The translations under genes were made by a program, and so were the position numbers. This document shows positions 6,254-14,465 of a stretch of DNA of 64,000 bases, piece by piece. Location: assembly GCF_010994755.1 (NCBI RefSeq), contig NZ_WHSB02000005.1:429117-493116 (forward strand), in the 5' to 3' direction. The stretch is from Shinella lacus. GTDB taxonomy: Bacteria > Pseudomonadota > Alphaproteobacteria > Rhizobiales > Rhizobiaceae. The notes under the pieces were generated by a model. It saw only the letters and a list, made by a program, of their open reading frames with translations, ran no database searches and had not been told where the DNA came from. Numbering within the stretch: the stretch's first letter is position 1; every line of letters begins with the position of its first letter.

Positions 6254-8437
6254 TCATTCTTCACCCCACATTTGGTTCAGGATCTTCGCCGCCATAGCCG
6301 CCTTGTCCTGGGGAAAGAAGCGGCCGTAGTGTTTCATGACCGTTTCGGGAGTGTCCTGAATGGCGTAGCTGGCTTGCTCGTACGAGCCCGTCTTCTTGAG
6401 GACGTGGGTGGCCAGGACATCGCGCACAGAATGCGGCCCATGAGGTAGAAGACCAGCGATCGCCCCGCGGCCCGTATAGGGGTTGTAGATACCGTACCGT
6501 TGGATTGCCAGCCGCCAAGCCTCGTAGAACGTCGCCTCATCGTATGCGGCGGATGAGGTGTTTCGCTTGGTCGATTTGACGAAGAAAGTCCCTGGATCCT
6601 TTGCCGGCCCTAAGAGCCGAGGCCTATGGCGTTCAATGTACGCCTCAAGGTGGGTGTACAGCCCGGACAGGTCATCGAGAAGTAGCCGGAAAGGGTTGGA
6701 GCCGAAGAAGGACGAGCCGGCGTTCTTGAAGGCGATAGCGGGGATGTAGACCTCCCATTTCCCTTCACGGAAATTCCACCGCAGCTCGCCGCACCGTCGC
6801 TCCGCAAGGCGCCGCTCAGAGGTGGGAAGCGCATCGCGATGGCACAACAACAACTCGCGAAGATTCCGCTGGCGGAGCCCCAAATGAAGACCCAGGCGCA
6901 GCATAAGATACGACCTACACGCCTCCGCGGCGGCCATTGGAAATTCTCCTTCATCTGGTAGCCGGCGCAGAATCTCGTCAGTGATCTTCCGATATTCAAG
7001 AACCGGATTTGCGGACTCGAGAATAGGCAGGATTGGTTCGAAAGGGTCTCTGTGCACCCGGGCAACCTGCTGCACCTCGGAAAACCGAACCGTCGCGTGC
7101 TTCCTGAGGTTCTCGCAGGTGCCTTGCCAGTCTAGTTGCGCGGTAGCAATCTCCTCCTCATCAATTATCGCGGGAATTGGCGTCAGCCGCTTAGCGAGGT
7201 CTGGACGCTGCCTAAGCCACCCTGTGTCTTGCTGCACGAGCTCGATCGCCGAGCTCAGCATGTTGCACTCCCACACGGTGAAGAACCCGCGGCGGCGCTC
7301 CCGCCAAGTCAAGTACCAGTCCCACACGCCGGGGAATGCCAGCAGCGCCAGCGTCAGGTCAGACATCGGTGCGCCGGCGCCGCATACTCGTCCTGATGGC
7401 TGTGAAGAGAGTGCCCCAAGTAGCAGGCCGAAGTGCTCGATCTTTTGAGCGGCGGTGAATTGCCCCCACTTCTTGTTGCGCAGCATTCCTTTCTCCGTCA
7501 GCGTTGCCGTCTTGAAACGGACAAGGTCGCGCATCTCTGCCGCCAAAGTCGCCGGGGCAGTGCGCCGCCTGCTCGTCTTCTGTGCTGCTCGGCGCTCAAG
7601 TGCAGGAAACCTTATCCCAAAGCTCTCACTGATCGTACCGGCCTGATACCGCCGGTAGTCCGTCGTTCTGGAAATGACGTTCTCGCGCACCCATTGAATT
7701 ATCTCTGCCCGCTTCTCCGGGGGTATCTCATTGAAGTCGTCGGGCAGGTGCCACGCCAGGCGCCTTCTCTCTGCCGGCCCCACGGATAGTCCCGTTTCAT
7801 GGCCCAATAGCGCTCGCCCCTGATGCGGGAGTTTCATCTTGAGATATCCCTCTTTCAATCCGTACCGCACCTCGATCCGGCGCAAGATTTCGACGCTGAG
7901 AACACCGCGGGGAACCTTGGTGCCACGCAACCACGTTCTCAGGGTCGTGGCGTTAAAGCGATCTCCCTGAATCACAATATGCTTGTGAAGAAAGGAGGCC
8001 GTTTCGCCGTGGCGCTGCATCTGGAACTTCAGCGCTTCGCGAAATGTGGGCGGGTCATACTCACTATCGAAGCGGGCAACAGCCGGTGTCAGGGTCGCCA
8101 ACTCGGCAGCCACGTCACGAGTACGACCTGACTGATATTTACGGGTTGTTTTTGTCGCTGTCGGGTGCTGGAGAATCCATTTTTCGATCACGAGAAGGCC
8201 GACTTGGATGTTTCTGCACAGGTTGACTGGAAAATCTCCGTCCGCCCCACATGCCAACGAAATAGCGCGCCAGTCAGGGCGACCGTACCGTTTCGGGGGA
8301 GGAGCTCGGAAGACCACGAGGCCGAGTAAATAGCTGGTTATGCTGGCACACAGCTCGGGGCTTGTTATTGGAGCGATGCGCGCTTGGCAAAAGGCGGATA
8401 CGCTGACTCTAATATCCTTGGAATTTACTTCTAGCAC
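6254..8437 (-). CDS. large tyrosine recombinase / integrase
   Basis: The 727-residue protein ends in a tyrosine-recombinase catalytic domain. It shows GLHLGLRQRNLRELLL (the first catalytic Arg), H669-S-V-R672, and the nucleophile Y704 in MKHYGRF. The third-box His/Trp position is occupied by QD in QDTPETVMKHY, a deviation from the common LGH. About 450 residues precede the catalytic domain, far more than in a phage integrase of 350-450 residues, and contain an HTH-like segment (FNATTLRTWLRGTKVPRGVL). With the tRNA-Ser 3' end at 9916 it probably integrates the island there. A 317-base AT-rich region precedes it. Confidence 0.85.
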   Translation of the reverse strand: MLEVNSKDIRVSVSAFCQARIAPITSPELCASITSYLLGLVVFRAPPPKRYGRPDWRAISLACGADGDFPVNLCRNIQVGLLVIEKWILQHPTATKTTRKYQSGRTRDVAAELATLTPAVARFDSEYDPPTFREALKFQMQRHGETASFLHKHIVIQGDRFNATTLRTWLRGTKVPRGVLSVEILRRIEVRYGLKEGYLKMKLPHQGRALLGHETGLSVGPAERRRLAWHLPDDFNEIPPEKRAEIIQWVRENVISRTTDYRRYQAGTISESFGIRFPALERRAAQKTSRRRTAPATLAAEMRDLVRFKTATLTEKGMLRNKKWGQFTAAQKIEHFGLLLGALSSQPSGRVCGAGAPMSDLTLALLAFPGVWDWYLTWRERRRGFFTVWECNMLSSAIELVQQDTGWLRQRPDLAKRLTPIPAIIDEEEIATAQLDWQGTCENLRKHATVRFSEVQQVARVHRDPFEPILPILESANPVLEYRKITDEILRRLPDEGEFPMAAAEACRSYLMLRLGLHLGLRQRNLRELLLCHRDALPTSERRLAERRCGELRWNFREGKWEVYIPAIAFKNAGSSFFGSNPFRLLLDDLSGLYTHLEAYIERHRPRLLGPAKDPGTFFVKSTKRNTSSAAYDEATFYEAWRLAIQRYGIYNPYTGRGAIAGLLPHGPHSVRDVLATHVLKKTGSYEQASYAIQDTPETVMKHYGRFFPQDKAAMAAKILNQMWGEE

Positions 8438-8754
8438 TACAATTTCCTAAAGCGGCCAAGGCGTTGGTGGTTGGCACAATCCCCGGAGGCTTGTCGTGCT
8501 TCGCCCTGGTGTTGAATTATGAGAGCAATCTAGATCTCATAAATCTCATATATTTCAACATGTTATGTTCACATCTGCCGCCATAGCTGAATGCGAGCGA
8601 AACCGTCAATGCGGGCTAGGGGCTATCCCGCCAATAGGTTATTTTTGTCATTCGGCGACGCTGCCATGGGGACGCGCACTTACCTCATGCGACAGGACAC
8701 GGCTCCTAACCGGCGCAAGCGGCAGCAACTCAAAGAAATGAGGCAGAAAAAAAA
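8438..8754. other. AT-rich intergenic region between recombinase and excisionase-like gene
   Basis: This 317-base stretch carries no credible gene. It is richer in A and T than its surroundings around 8520-8580. It contains two direct copies of ATCTCATA (8534-8541 and 8543-8550) at a 9-base period, and a run of eight or more A just before the next start codon. It must hold the divergent promoters and may hold recombinase or regulator binding sites. Confidence 0.5.
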
Positions 8755-8967
8755 ATGACGGAACCGGATGGCCGACCGCCGGAAGGCGACCTTTTGATGG
8801 GTGCTGACGCCATTGCCCGATTCCTCGGGATCTCGCGGCGCCAGGTTTACCGCCTCGCCAATGACGGGATTATGCCGTCGTTCAAACTCGGAGGGACGGT
8901 GGCGGCCCGACGGTCTTCGCTCACCCGTTGGCTCGAGGATCTCGAGAAGCGCCCCGCCGGCGACTAG
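8755..8967 (+). CDS. excisionase-like HTH DNA-binding protein (AlpA/MerR type)
   Basis: The 70-residue protein is a small winged-helix binder: MGADAIARFLGISRRQVYRL (residues about 15-34), then GGTVAARRSSLTRWLEDL. This is the helix-turn-helix 17/AlpA-type fold used by excisionases and by regulators of integrases. It is divergent from the recombinase, which fits a role in directing excision or in repressing the recombinase. It overlaps the stop of the opposite-strand regulator by four bases. Confidence 0.8.
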   Translation: MTEPDGRPPEGDLLMGADAIARFLGISRRQVYRLANDGIMPSFKLGGTVAARRSSLTRWLEDLEKRPAGD

Positions 8968-9197
8968 TCTCCTTTAGCCCGCACGCCGACGCCGTTTCCA
9001 TCGTCGGGCAGGAAGGTGCACCCTGCCGATTGAAGCGCATTCAAAACTGCCTGCACATTTGCAACAGTGCTGGTCCCCGTCCCTTTTATTTCCATACGTT
9101 TGATTGTCTGCACCGATAGGCCTGACGCCTCCGCCAGTCGCCCCTGCGACCAAGCGAGAAAACCACGCGCAGCCCTCATTTGTCCTGAAGAAATCAT
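8964..9197 (-). CDS. Cro/C1-type HTH transcriptional regulator
   Basis: This 77-residue protein is almost only a helix-turn-helix of the XRE class: AARGFLAWSQGRLAEASGLS, VQTIKRMEIKG, then STVANVQAVLNALQSAGCTF. Short repressors of this kind control integrated elements. ATG 9197 is preceded by AAGGAG at good spacing, which rules out the longer in-frame reading. It diverges from the unknown gene at 9298 across 100 bases and could repress it. Its stop overlaps the excisionase-like gene's stop. Confidence 0.82.
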   Translation of the reverse strand: MISSGQMRAARGFLAWSQGRLAEASGLSVQTIKRMEIKGTGTSTVANVQAVLNALQSAGCTFLPDDGNGVGVRAKGD

Positions 9198-9297
9198 GTT
9201 TTGCTCCTTTCTGTACAACGTTTGGCACTTTTTGATTGCCAAAGAGTTAAGCTTCTTGTACAGATCGTACCACACATGAAACAAAAGAGGCGACAAA

Positions 9298-9813
9298 ATG
9301 CGCAATGAGCACAATATACTTGCTGTAAAGCTCTCCCCTGGCGCCCTGGCTTTCGGTGGCGAGCAGGTCCTAATATCGGAGATCTTCCCGCAGAGTTTTA
9401 CTCCGGGGGAACTTCGAGCGCGTCTCGAGGACATCCACGGTATGTTACCGCTCGCAGAGATTTACGTTGCCGGGCAAGGGCCCTTGCGGACGAGAGAGAA
9501 CCAAGCGCTCTACGATTGCACCCTTGGCTTCGCCAAAGAGAATGGCTTGTCATTCGCGGAGGTGGCCGGCGCACACTACCGCGGCGCATTCACGGGAAAC
9601 ACGCAAAGCAGCGGTGCAATGGTACTCGAGGAGGCCACACGGCTGAACTTGGGCGCCCGCACAGTGGCCGAGGCAGAGGCGATCGCTCTTTACCACTTCG
9701 CCCTAGATGGCATTCCGCCAAGTCTGCGCGTTGCGCAGCAAGCTTCATCTCTTCGAATGGCTTTACGCAATCCGCCGGTCAGTTTTTTTTCGGATGGAAG
9801 GGAATATGCGTAG
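9298..9813 (+). CDS. unknown island protein, possibly RNase H/RuvC-like
   Basis: The 171-residue protein starts after AGAGG and lies next to the tRNA. I recognise no family. The order of elements recalls RuvC-type resolvases: a first strand ILAVKLSPGALAFGG, then AEIYVAGQGP, a middle EVAGAHYRGAFTGN, then SGAMVLEEATRLNLGARTVA and EAEAIALYHFAL. If that reading is right, the first catalytic Asp is missing (K in AVKLSPG) and the last is an Ala/Glu cluster, so it would not be an active nuclease. Base composition is lower in GC than the core genes. Confidence 0.5.
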   Translation: MRNEHNILAVKLSPGALAFGGEQVLISEIFPQSFTPGELRARLEDIHGMLPLAEIYVAGQGPLRTRENQALYDCTLGFAKENGLSFAEVAGAHYRGAFTGNTQSSGAMVLEEATRLNLGARTVAEAEAIALYHFALDGIPPSLRVAQQASSLRMALRNPPVSFFSDGREYA

Positions 9814-9915
9814 CAATCGCAGCAATCGTCAGCGCCGCAAATATGGAAGGAAATAGGGATCAAATAGCAACCACTCGAGAATTCGAAGCCAATTCAAGTG
9901 CTTACGGAAATGAGA

Positions 9916-10005
9916 TGGCGGACAGAGCGGGATTCGAACCCGCGATAGAGTCTCCCCTATACACACTTTCCAGGCGTGCGCCTTCAACCACTCGGCCACC
10001 TGTCC
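9916..10005 (-). tRNA. tRNA-Ser (anticodon GGA), island attachment site
   Basis: Ninety bases on the minus strand run from GGACAGGTGGCCGAGTGG to a genomically encoded CCA. The anticodon loop reads CTGGAAA (anticodon GGA, decoding UCC and UCU). There is a long variable arm typical of class II serine tRNAs and a T loop GGTTCGAATCC. The 3' end faces the recombinase-bearing region to the left, the usual layout of an integrated element. Confidence 0.95.
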
Positions 10006-10243
10006 ATCCGCTCGCAGCCGTCGGTCAATCCGGCGCGGACCGCTTTCCTGTTTCCATTCCGGCGAGACGGCGCGATATATACCGAGGTTTCACGCGGGAT
10101 CAACCGCTTTCTGACAGATTCTTGAAGGTTCTTTCACGCACAGGTGCGAAGGATTGCAGAAGGTTGGCCGTCTTCCTATTTATAGGCAGGAATGAAGCGG
10201 AGCGAAATCGAGGCTCCCGCAGGCGGCACCAGGAGGGTGCGCG

Positions 10244-10564
10244 ATGATACGATTCGTCTTGAGGGCCATCAGTCTTGTTGCCCTGGTCATCGCCGTCATG
10301 GCGGGGACGATCGACGCGATCCAGTCGGTTTCGGCCTCCGAGCCGGTGCTGACGCCCCTGGCAGTCGCATGGAGTACCGCGAGCCCCGATACGATCGCGC
10401 TCGTTGCCGACGGCATCATGCGCAATCTTCATCCCTATGCGTGGGATCCGGCGGCGATGTGGGTGCTGTCCCAGCCGGCCTTCGCCGTACTGCTCGCCGT
10501 CTCGCTGTTCTTCTGGGTGATCGCTTACAAGCGCCCATCCCCCGCAGGCCGCTTCTCCGCCTGA
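10244..10564 (+). CDS. small inner-membrane protein of unknown function
   Basis: This 106-residue protein has two membrane segments: residues about 5-25 (LRAISLVALVIAVMAGTIDA) and about 72-94 (MWVLSQPAFAVLLAVSLFFWV). Between them is a loop of about 50 residues that probably faces the periplasm. AGGAGG lies before the ATG. It is 42 bases upstream of msrA and may share its transcript. No family is recognised with confidence. Confidence 0.75.
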   Translation: MIRFVLRAISLVALVIAVMAGTIDAIQSVSASEPVLTPLAVAWSTASPDTIALVADGIMRNLHPYAWDPAAMWVLSQPAFAVLLAVSLFFWVIAYKRPSPAGRFSA

Positions 10565-10606
10565 CACCAACCCGCCGCGTTTCGCGGCCCGGCCAGGAGG
10601 CCAGAT

Positions 10607-11257
10607 ATGTTCCTGATCGACATGTTCAACAAGAAGACCACCATGCCCGCGCCGGACGCAGCCCTGCCCGGCCGCGACCAGCCCATCCCGACATCCGCCA
10701 CCCATTTCGTCAATGGACGCCCGCTGCAAGGCCCCTATCCCGAGGGTTTCAAGACCGTGCTGCTCGGCATGGGCTGCTTCTGGGGTGCGGAACGCGCGCT
10801 TTGGAAGATCCCCGGCGTATGGGTGACGGCGGTCGGCTATTCCGGCGGCTTCACGCCCAACCCGACCTATCACGAGACGACGACGGGGCTGACCGGCCAT
10901 ACCGAAGTCGTGCTGGTCGTCTATGACCCGGCCACGGTCTCGCTGGAAACGCTGCTGAAGACCTTCTTCGAGGTGCACGACCCGACCCAGGGCATGCGCC
11001 AGGGCAACGATATCGGCACGACCTACCGCTCGGCGATCTATCTCGACGACGAGGCGGACCTTGCCACGGCGCGCCACGCGCGAGACGTCTACCAGGCGGC
11101 GCTGACGGCCGCCGGGCGCACGGACCGCATCACCACGGAGATCGCCAAGGCGGGGCCGCTCTACTTCGCCGAGGACGTGCACCAGCAATATCTCGCCAAG
11201 AACCCGGGCGGCTATTGCAGCATGCGCGGCACGGGCGTCGCCTGCGCCATCGGCTGA
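10607..11257 (+). CDS. msrA: peptide-methionine (S)-S-oxide reductase
   Basis: MsrA reduces the S-epimer of methionine sulfoxide, free or in proteins, using thioredoxin. The 216-residue protein has the catalytic cysteine in [13 protein letters not shown] (about residue 60), the family strings [15 protein letters not shown] and [12 protein letters not shown], and C-terminal resolving cysteines in [14 protein letters not shown]. About 45 residues precede the catalytic core, including [14 protein letters not shown], as is usual in longer MsrA proteins. No signal peptide is seen, so it should be cytoplasmic. A strong terminator follows. Confidence 0.95.
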   Translation: MFLIDMFNKKTTMPAPDAALPGRDQPIPTSATHFVNGRPLQGPYPEGFKTVLLGMGCFWGAERALWKIPGVWVTAVGYSGGFTPNPTYHETTTGLTGHTEVVLVVYDPATVSLETLLKTFFEVHDPTQGMRQGNDIGTTYRSAIYLDDEADLATARHARDVYQAALTAAGRTDRITTEIAKAGPLYFAEDVHQQYLAKNPGGYCSMRGTGVACAIG

Positions 11258-11284
11258 TTTCACAGATTTTTCATCGGGCTACCG

Positions 11285-11336
11285 GCCGCCGGGAATGGGG
11301 TTTTCCGCCTTCATTCCCGGCGGCTCATATTTTTTA
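11285..11336 (+). terminator. rho-independent terminator after msrA
   Basis: A perfect 13-bp inverted repeat (GCCGCCGGGAATG at 11285-11297 with its complement at 11312-11324) is followed by TCATATTTTTT. Confidence 0.85.
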
Positions 11337-11387
11337 CCAACTGAAAAATTTCTGGTGAATTTTTCCCGGAGCCGTGCAAGGATGCCG

Positions 11388-11487
11388 CCAGCCTGACCCA
11401 AGGGAAAGGGTCGGTGGCTCCGTCGCGCGCCTTTTCGGGCGGTGCGCGGAAGGTCCCTATAAAACCAATAGCGAACAGGGCTGCACA
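11388..11487 (+). promoter_or_regulatory. structured leader before the BMP-family gene
   Basis: The 5' region holds two stable predicted hairpins, GCCAGCCTGACCC (from 11388) with GGGTCGGTGGC (11408-11418), and GCGCGCC with GGTGCGC (about 11424-11447). They lie just before the weak binding site of the binding-protein gene. This could be an attenuator, a mRNA-stabilising structure or a sensor. It matches no riboswitch consensus that I know. Confidence 0.35.
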
Positions 11488-12480
11488 ATGAAAAAAACCC
11501 TTCTCACCCTTCTTGCCACCGCCGCCATGTCGGCCGGTGCCTTTGCCGCGGACATCAAGCCGGCGATCATCTACGACCTCGGCGGCAAATTCGACAAGTC
11601 GTTCAACGAAGCAGCCTATAATGGCGCGGAAAAGTTCAAGGCCGAGACCGGCATCGAATACCGCGACTTCGAAATCGCCAATGACGCGCAGCGCGAGCAG
11701 GCACTCCGCCGCTTCGCCAGCGACGGCAACAACCCGATCGTGATGGCCGGCTTCTCCTGGGCTGCCCAGCTTGAGAAGGTCGCAGCCGAATATCCCGACA
11801 CCAAGTTCGCCATCATCGACATGGTCGTCGACAAGCCGAACGTACGCTCGGTCGTCTTCAAGGAAGAAGAGGGCTCGTGGCTCGCCGGCATCATGGCGGG
11901 CATGGCCTCGAAGTCCAAGACCGTATCGTTCGTCGGCGGCATGGACATTCCGCTGATCCACAAGTTCGCCTGCGGCTATATCGGAGGCGCCAAGTCGCTC
12001 GGCGCTGACTACAATGTCCTCGAAGCCTATACAGGCACGACGCCGGATGCCTGGAACGACCCGGTCAAGGGCGGCGAAATCGCCAAGTCGCAGTTCGACC
12101 AGGGGTCTGATGTCGTCTACCATGCAGCAGGCGGCACGGGCGTCGGCGTTCTCCAGGCTGCGGCTGACGCCGGCAAGCTGGGCATCGGCGTCGATTCCAA
12201 CCAGAACGCCCTTCACCCCGGCAAGGTTCTGACCTCGATGCTCAAACGCGTCGATGTCGCCGTCTACGACGCCTTCATCTCGGCCAAGGACGATACGTTC
12301 AAGCCCGGCATCAACGTGCTCGGCCTCAAGGAGAACGGCGTGGATGTCGCCATGGACGACAACAACGCCGCACTCGTCACCCCGGAAATGAAGGCCGCCG
12401 TCGACAAGGCGCGCGCCGATATCATCGCCGGTACGGTGAAGGTGCACGACTACATGTCGGACGAAACCTGCCCCTACTAA
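11488..12480 (+). CDS. BMP-family substrate-binding lipoprotein/periplasmic protein, probable nucleoside binder
   Basis: The 330-residue protein has a clear signal peptide (KKTLLTLLATAAMSAGAFAA, cleavage near residue 21). It lacks a lipobox cysteine, so it is periplasmic rather than lipid-anchored. The mature part has the BMP (PnrA/Med) fold: IYDLGGKFDKSFNEAAYNG at the N-terminus and later IGVDSNQNALHPGKVLTS. BMP proteins bind nucleosides. The nucleoside transporter ATPase and permeases follow after slyX, with the salvage genes, so it most likely feeds that transporter. It is separated from them by its own terminator and by slyX on the opposite strand, which would allow higher expression of the binding protein. 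Confidence 0.9.
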   Translation: MKKTLLTLLATAAMSAGAFAADIKPAIIYDLGGKFDKSFNEAAYNGAEKFKAETGIEYRDFEIANDAQREQALRRFASDGNNPIVMAGFSWAAQLEKVAAEYPDTKFAIIDMVVDKPNVRSVVFKEEEGSWLAGIMAGMASKSKTVSFVGGMDIPLIHKFACGYIGGAKSLGADYNVLEAYTGTTPDAWNDPVKGGEIAKSQFDQGSDVVYHAAGGTGVGVLQAAADAGKLGIGVDSNQNALHPGKVLTSMLKRVDVAVYDAFISAKDDTFKPGINVLGLKENGVDVAMDDNNAALVTPEMKAAVDKARADIIAGTVKVHDYMSDETCPY

Positions 12481-12490
12481 GCGGCATTGA

Positions 12491-12530
12491 CGGCCCGTTT
12501 GCGTGAAAGCAGACGGGCCGATTCCATTTT
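12491..12530 (+). terminator. terminator after the BMP-family gene
   Basis: An 8-bp stem (CGGCCCGT at 12491-12498 and ACGGGCCG at 12513-12520) is followed by ATTCCATTTT, ten bases past the stop. Confidence 0.7.
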
Positions 12531-12540
12531 CCCTTACGCC

Positions 12541-12774
12541 TTAATAGTGCGGCGGGCGGGTAATGGCCGGGGCTTCCAAGGACCCCTCTTCCAGCGTGAG
12601 GAAACGTTCCGTCAACCGGTCGAGCTTCGAGCGGACCTGTTCGATCACGCGCCACTGCTCGGCGAGCTGGTCCGACATTTCCTCGATCGTCTTTGCCTGG
12701 TGGGCTATGTGCTCCTCCAGGCGGGCGATGCGGTCGTCTTCGGGAAGATCGGGCGTGGTCTTAGACGGTGTCAT
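12541..12774 (-). CDS. slyX: SlyX family coiled-coil protein
   Basis: The 77-residue protein is mostly one coiled coil (RIARLEEHIAHQAKTIEEMS, then DQLAEQWRVIEQV) with a Pro-rich end PPHY, as in SlyX proteins. SlyX is widespread and its function is unknown. It lies between the binding protein and the rest of the transporter, converging on the former. Confidence 0.9.
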   Translation of the reverse strand: MTPSKTTPDLPEDDRIARLEEHIAHQAKTIEEMSDQLAEQWRVIEQVRSKLDRLTERFLTLEEGSLEAPAITRPPHY

Positions 12775-12929
12775 GGGCTGGTCCTCGTCGCTCGCTGCCG
12801 GCGGCCCGAGCTATAGCGAGCGCAGCATCAACCCGCAATCAGGCTGGACAAGCACGGCGGAAGCAACAAGACTAAGACCGATCGGCCGGGAGGCCTGTCG
12901 GCCCTAAATCCCCGTAAGAGTGGATCGTC

Positions 12930-14465
12930 ATGAGCGAATTGGCAATCGAACTGAAGGGCATCGACAAGAGCTTCGGCCTCGTCCACGCCAACCGGAACAT
13001 CAACCTGAAGGTCCGCAAGGGCACCATTCACGGTATCATCGGCGAAAACGGCGCCGGCAAATCCACCCTCATGTCGATCCTCTACGGCTTCTACCAGGCC
13101 GACCACGGCGACATCGTGATCGACGGCAAGACGGTCAATATTCGTGATCCGAATGCCGCCATCGCCGCTGGCATCGGCATGGTGCACCAGCACTTCATGC
13201 TGGTCGAGAATTTCACCGTGCTGGAAAACATCATGCTCGGCGCGGAAGAGAGCCAGATCCTCAATGCCGGCATCACCAAGGCGCGGGCCGAGCTGAAGCG
13301 GCTCGAAAAGGAATATGCGCTGGAGGTCGATCCGGACGCTGTGATCGAGGAACTGCCGGTCGGCATCCAGCAGCGCGTGGAAATCCTGAAGGCGCTCTAC
13401 CGCCGGGCCGATATCCTCATTCTCGACGAGCCGACGGGTGTTTTGACGCCGCCCGAGGCCGACCACCTGTTTCGCATCCTCGGCCAGTTGAAGGACGAGG
13501 GCAAAACGGTCCTGCTCATAACCCACAAGCTGCGCGAGATCATGGCGATCACCGACGAGGTCTCCGTCATGCGCCGCGGCGAGATGGTGGCGACGCGCAC
13601 GACGAAGGACACCTCCGTCGAGGAACTGGCCGAGCTGATGGTCGGCCGCCGCGTGCTGCTGCGCGTGGAAAAGGGGGAGGCGAAACCAGCGGACGTCAAA
13701 TTCTCCGTCAAGAACCTGACGGTGCGCGACAGCCGCGGCGTGACCATGGTCGACGACGTGTCCTTCGATATCCGCGCCGGCGAGATCGTCGGTATTGCAG
13801 GCGTTGCCGGCAACGGCCAATCGGAACTGCTGGAGGCGATTTCCGGCATCCGCCGCGCCAAATCCGGCACGGTGCTGCTCAACGGCAGCCCGATCGACGT
13901 TACCGGCAATGCCGACCCGGCAGAGCTGCGCAAGCGCGGCCTGGCGCATGTGCCGGAGGACCGCCACCATGTCGGCCTCGTCCTGAAATTCGAGGAAAGC
14001 GAAAACGCCATCCTTGGCTATCACGACGACCCGAAATACCGCAAAGGCCTGCTGCTCGATGTGGACGCCATCCGCGCCGATGCGGAGGAGAAGATCGCGG
14101 CCTATGACATCCGCCCGCCGAATCCGCGGTTGAAAACCGCCAATTTCTCTGGCGGCAACCAGCAGAAGATCGTGCTGGCGCGCGAGATGGAGCGCAATCC
14201 CGACGTGCTGATCATCGGCCAGCCGACGCGCGGCGTCGATGTCGGCGCCATCGAATTCATCCACAAGCGCATCATCGAGATGCGCGACCAGGGCAAGGCC
14301 GTGCTGCTCGTCTCGGTGGAGCTGGACGAGATCCGCGCGCTCTCCGACCGCATCCTGGTGATGTTCGCCGGCCGCGTCGTCGGCGAGCGCCTGCCGGATG
14401 CCACCGAAGGAGAGCTTGGCCTGTTGATGGCCGGTGTGGAAGGCCGGAAGGAGGCCGCGGAATGA
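12930..14465 (+). CDS. nucleoside ABC transporter, duplicated ATPase subunit
   Basis: The 511-residue protein carries two nucleotide-binding domains in tandem, as in sugar and BMP-linked nucleoside importers. The first has Walker A GENGAGKS at about residue 37, a signature LPVGIQQRVEI and Walker B ILILDEPTGVLTP. The second has a degenerate Walker A (GVAGNGQSE, about residue 290) but a good signature FSGGNQQKIVLARE. The second Walker B is altered (LIIGQPTRGVDVGA). Loss of one active ATP site is usual in the family. Its stop overlaps the permease start (ATGA), which begins an operon running through to deoA. Confidence 0.93.
   Translation: MSELAIELKGIDKSFGLVHANRNINLKVRKGTIHGIIGENGAGKSTLMSILYGFYQADHGDIVIDGKTVNIRDPNAAIAAGIGMVHQHFMLVENFTVLENIMLGAEESQILNAGITKARAELKRLEKEYALEVDPDAVIEELPVGIQQRVEILKALYRRADILILDEPTGVLTPPEADHLFRILGQLKDEGKTVLLITHKLREIMAITDEVSVMRRGEMVATRTTKDTSVEELAELMVGRRVLLRVEKGEAKPADVKFSVKNLTVRDSRGVTMVDDVSFDIRAGEIVGIAGVAGNGQSELLEAISGIRRAKSGTVLLNGSPIDVTGNADPAELRKRGLAHVPEDRHHVGLVLKFEESENAILGYHDDPKYRKGLLLDVDAIRADAEEKIAAYDIRPPNPRLKTANFSGGNQQKIVLAREMERNPDVLIIGQPTRGVDVGAIEFIHKRIIEMRDQGKAVLLVSVELDEIRALSDRILVMFAGRVVGERLPDATEGELGLLMAGVEGRKEAAE

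Noticed and set aside
8438..8754. Small gene in the gap before the excisionase-like gene
   Set aside because: No frame with a start, binding site and plausible composition was seen.
1..9900. Second copy of the tRNA-Ser 3' end as left attachment site
   Set aside because: Reading the island by eye, I found no convincing repeat; it probably lies beyond the window.
12828..14264. Long minus-strand reading frame opposite the nucleoside ABC ATPase
   Set aside because: His/Arg/Asp-rich shadow of a clear ABC ATPase; high-GC codon bias opens antisense frames.
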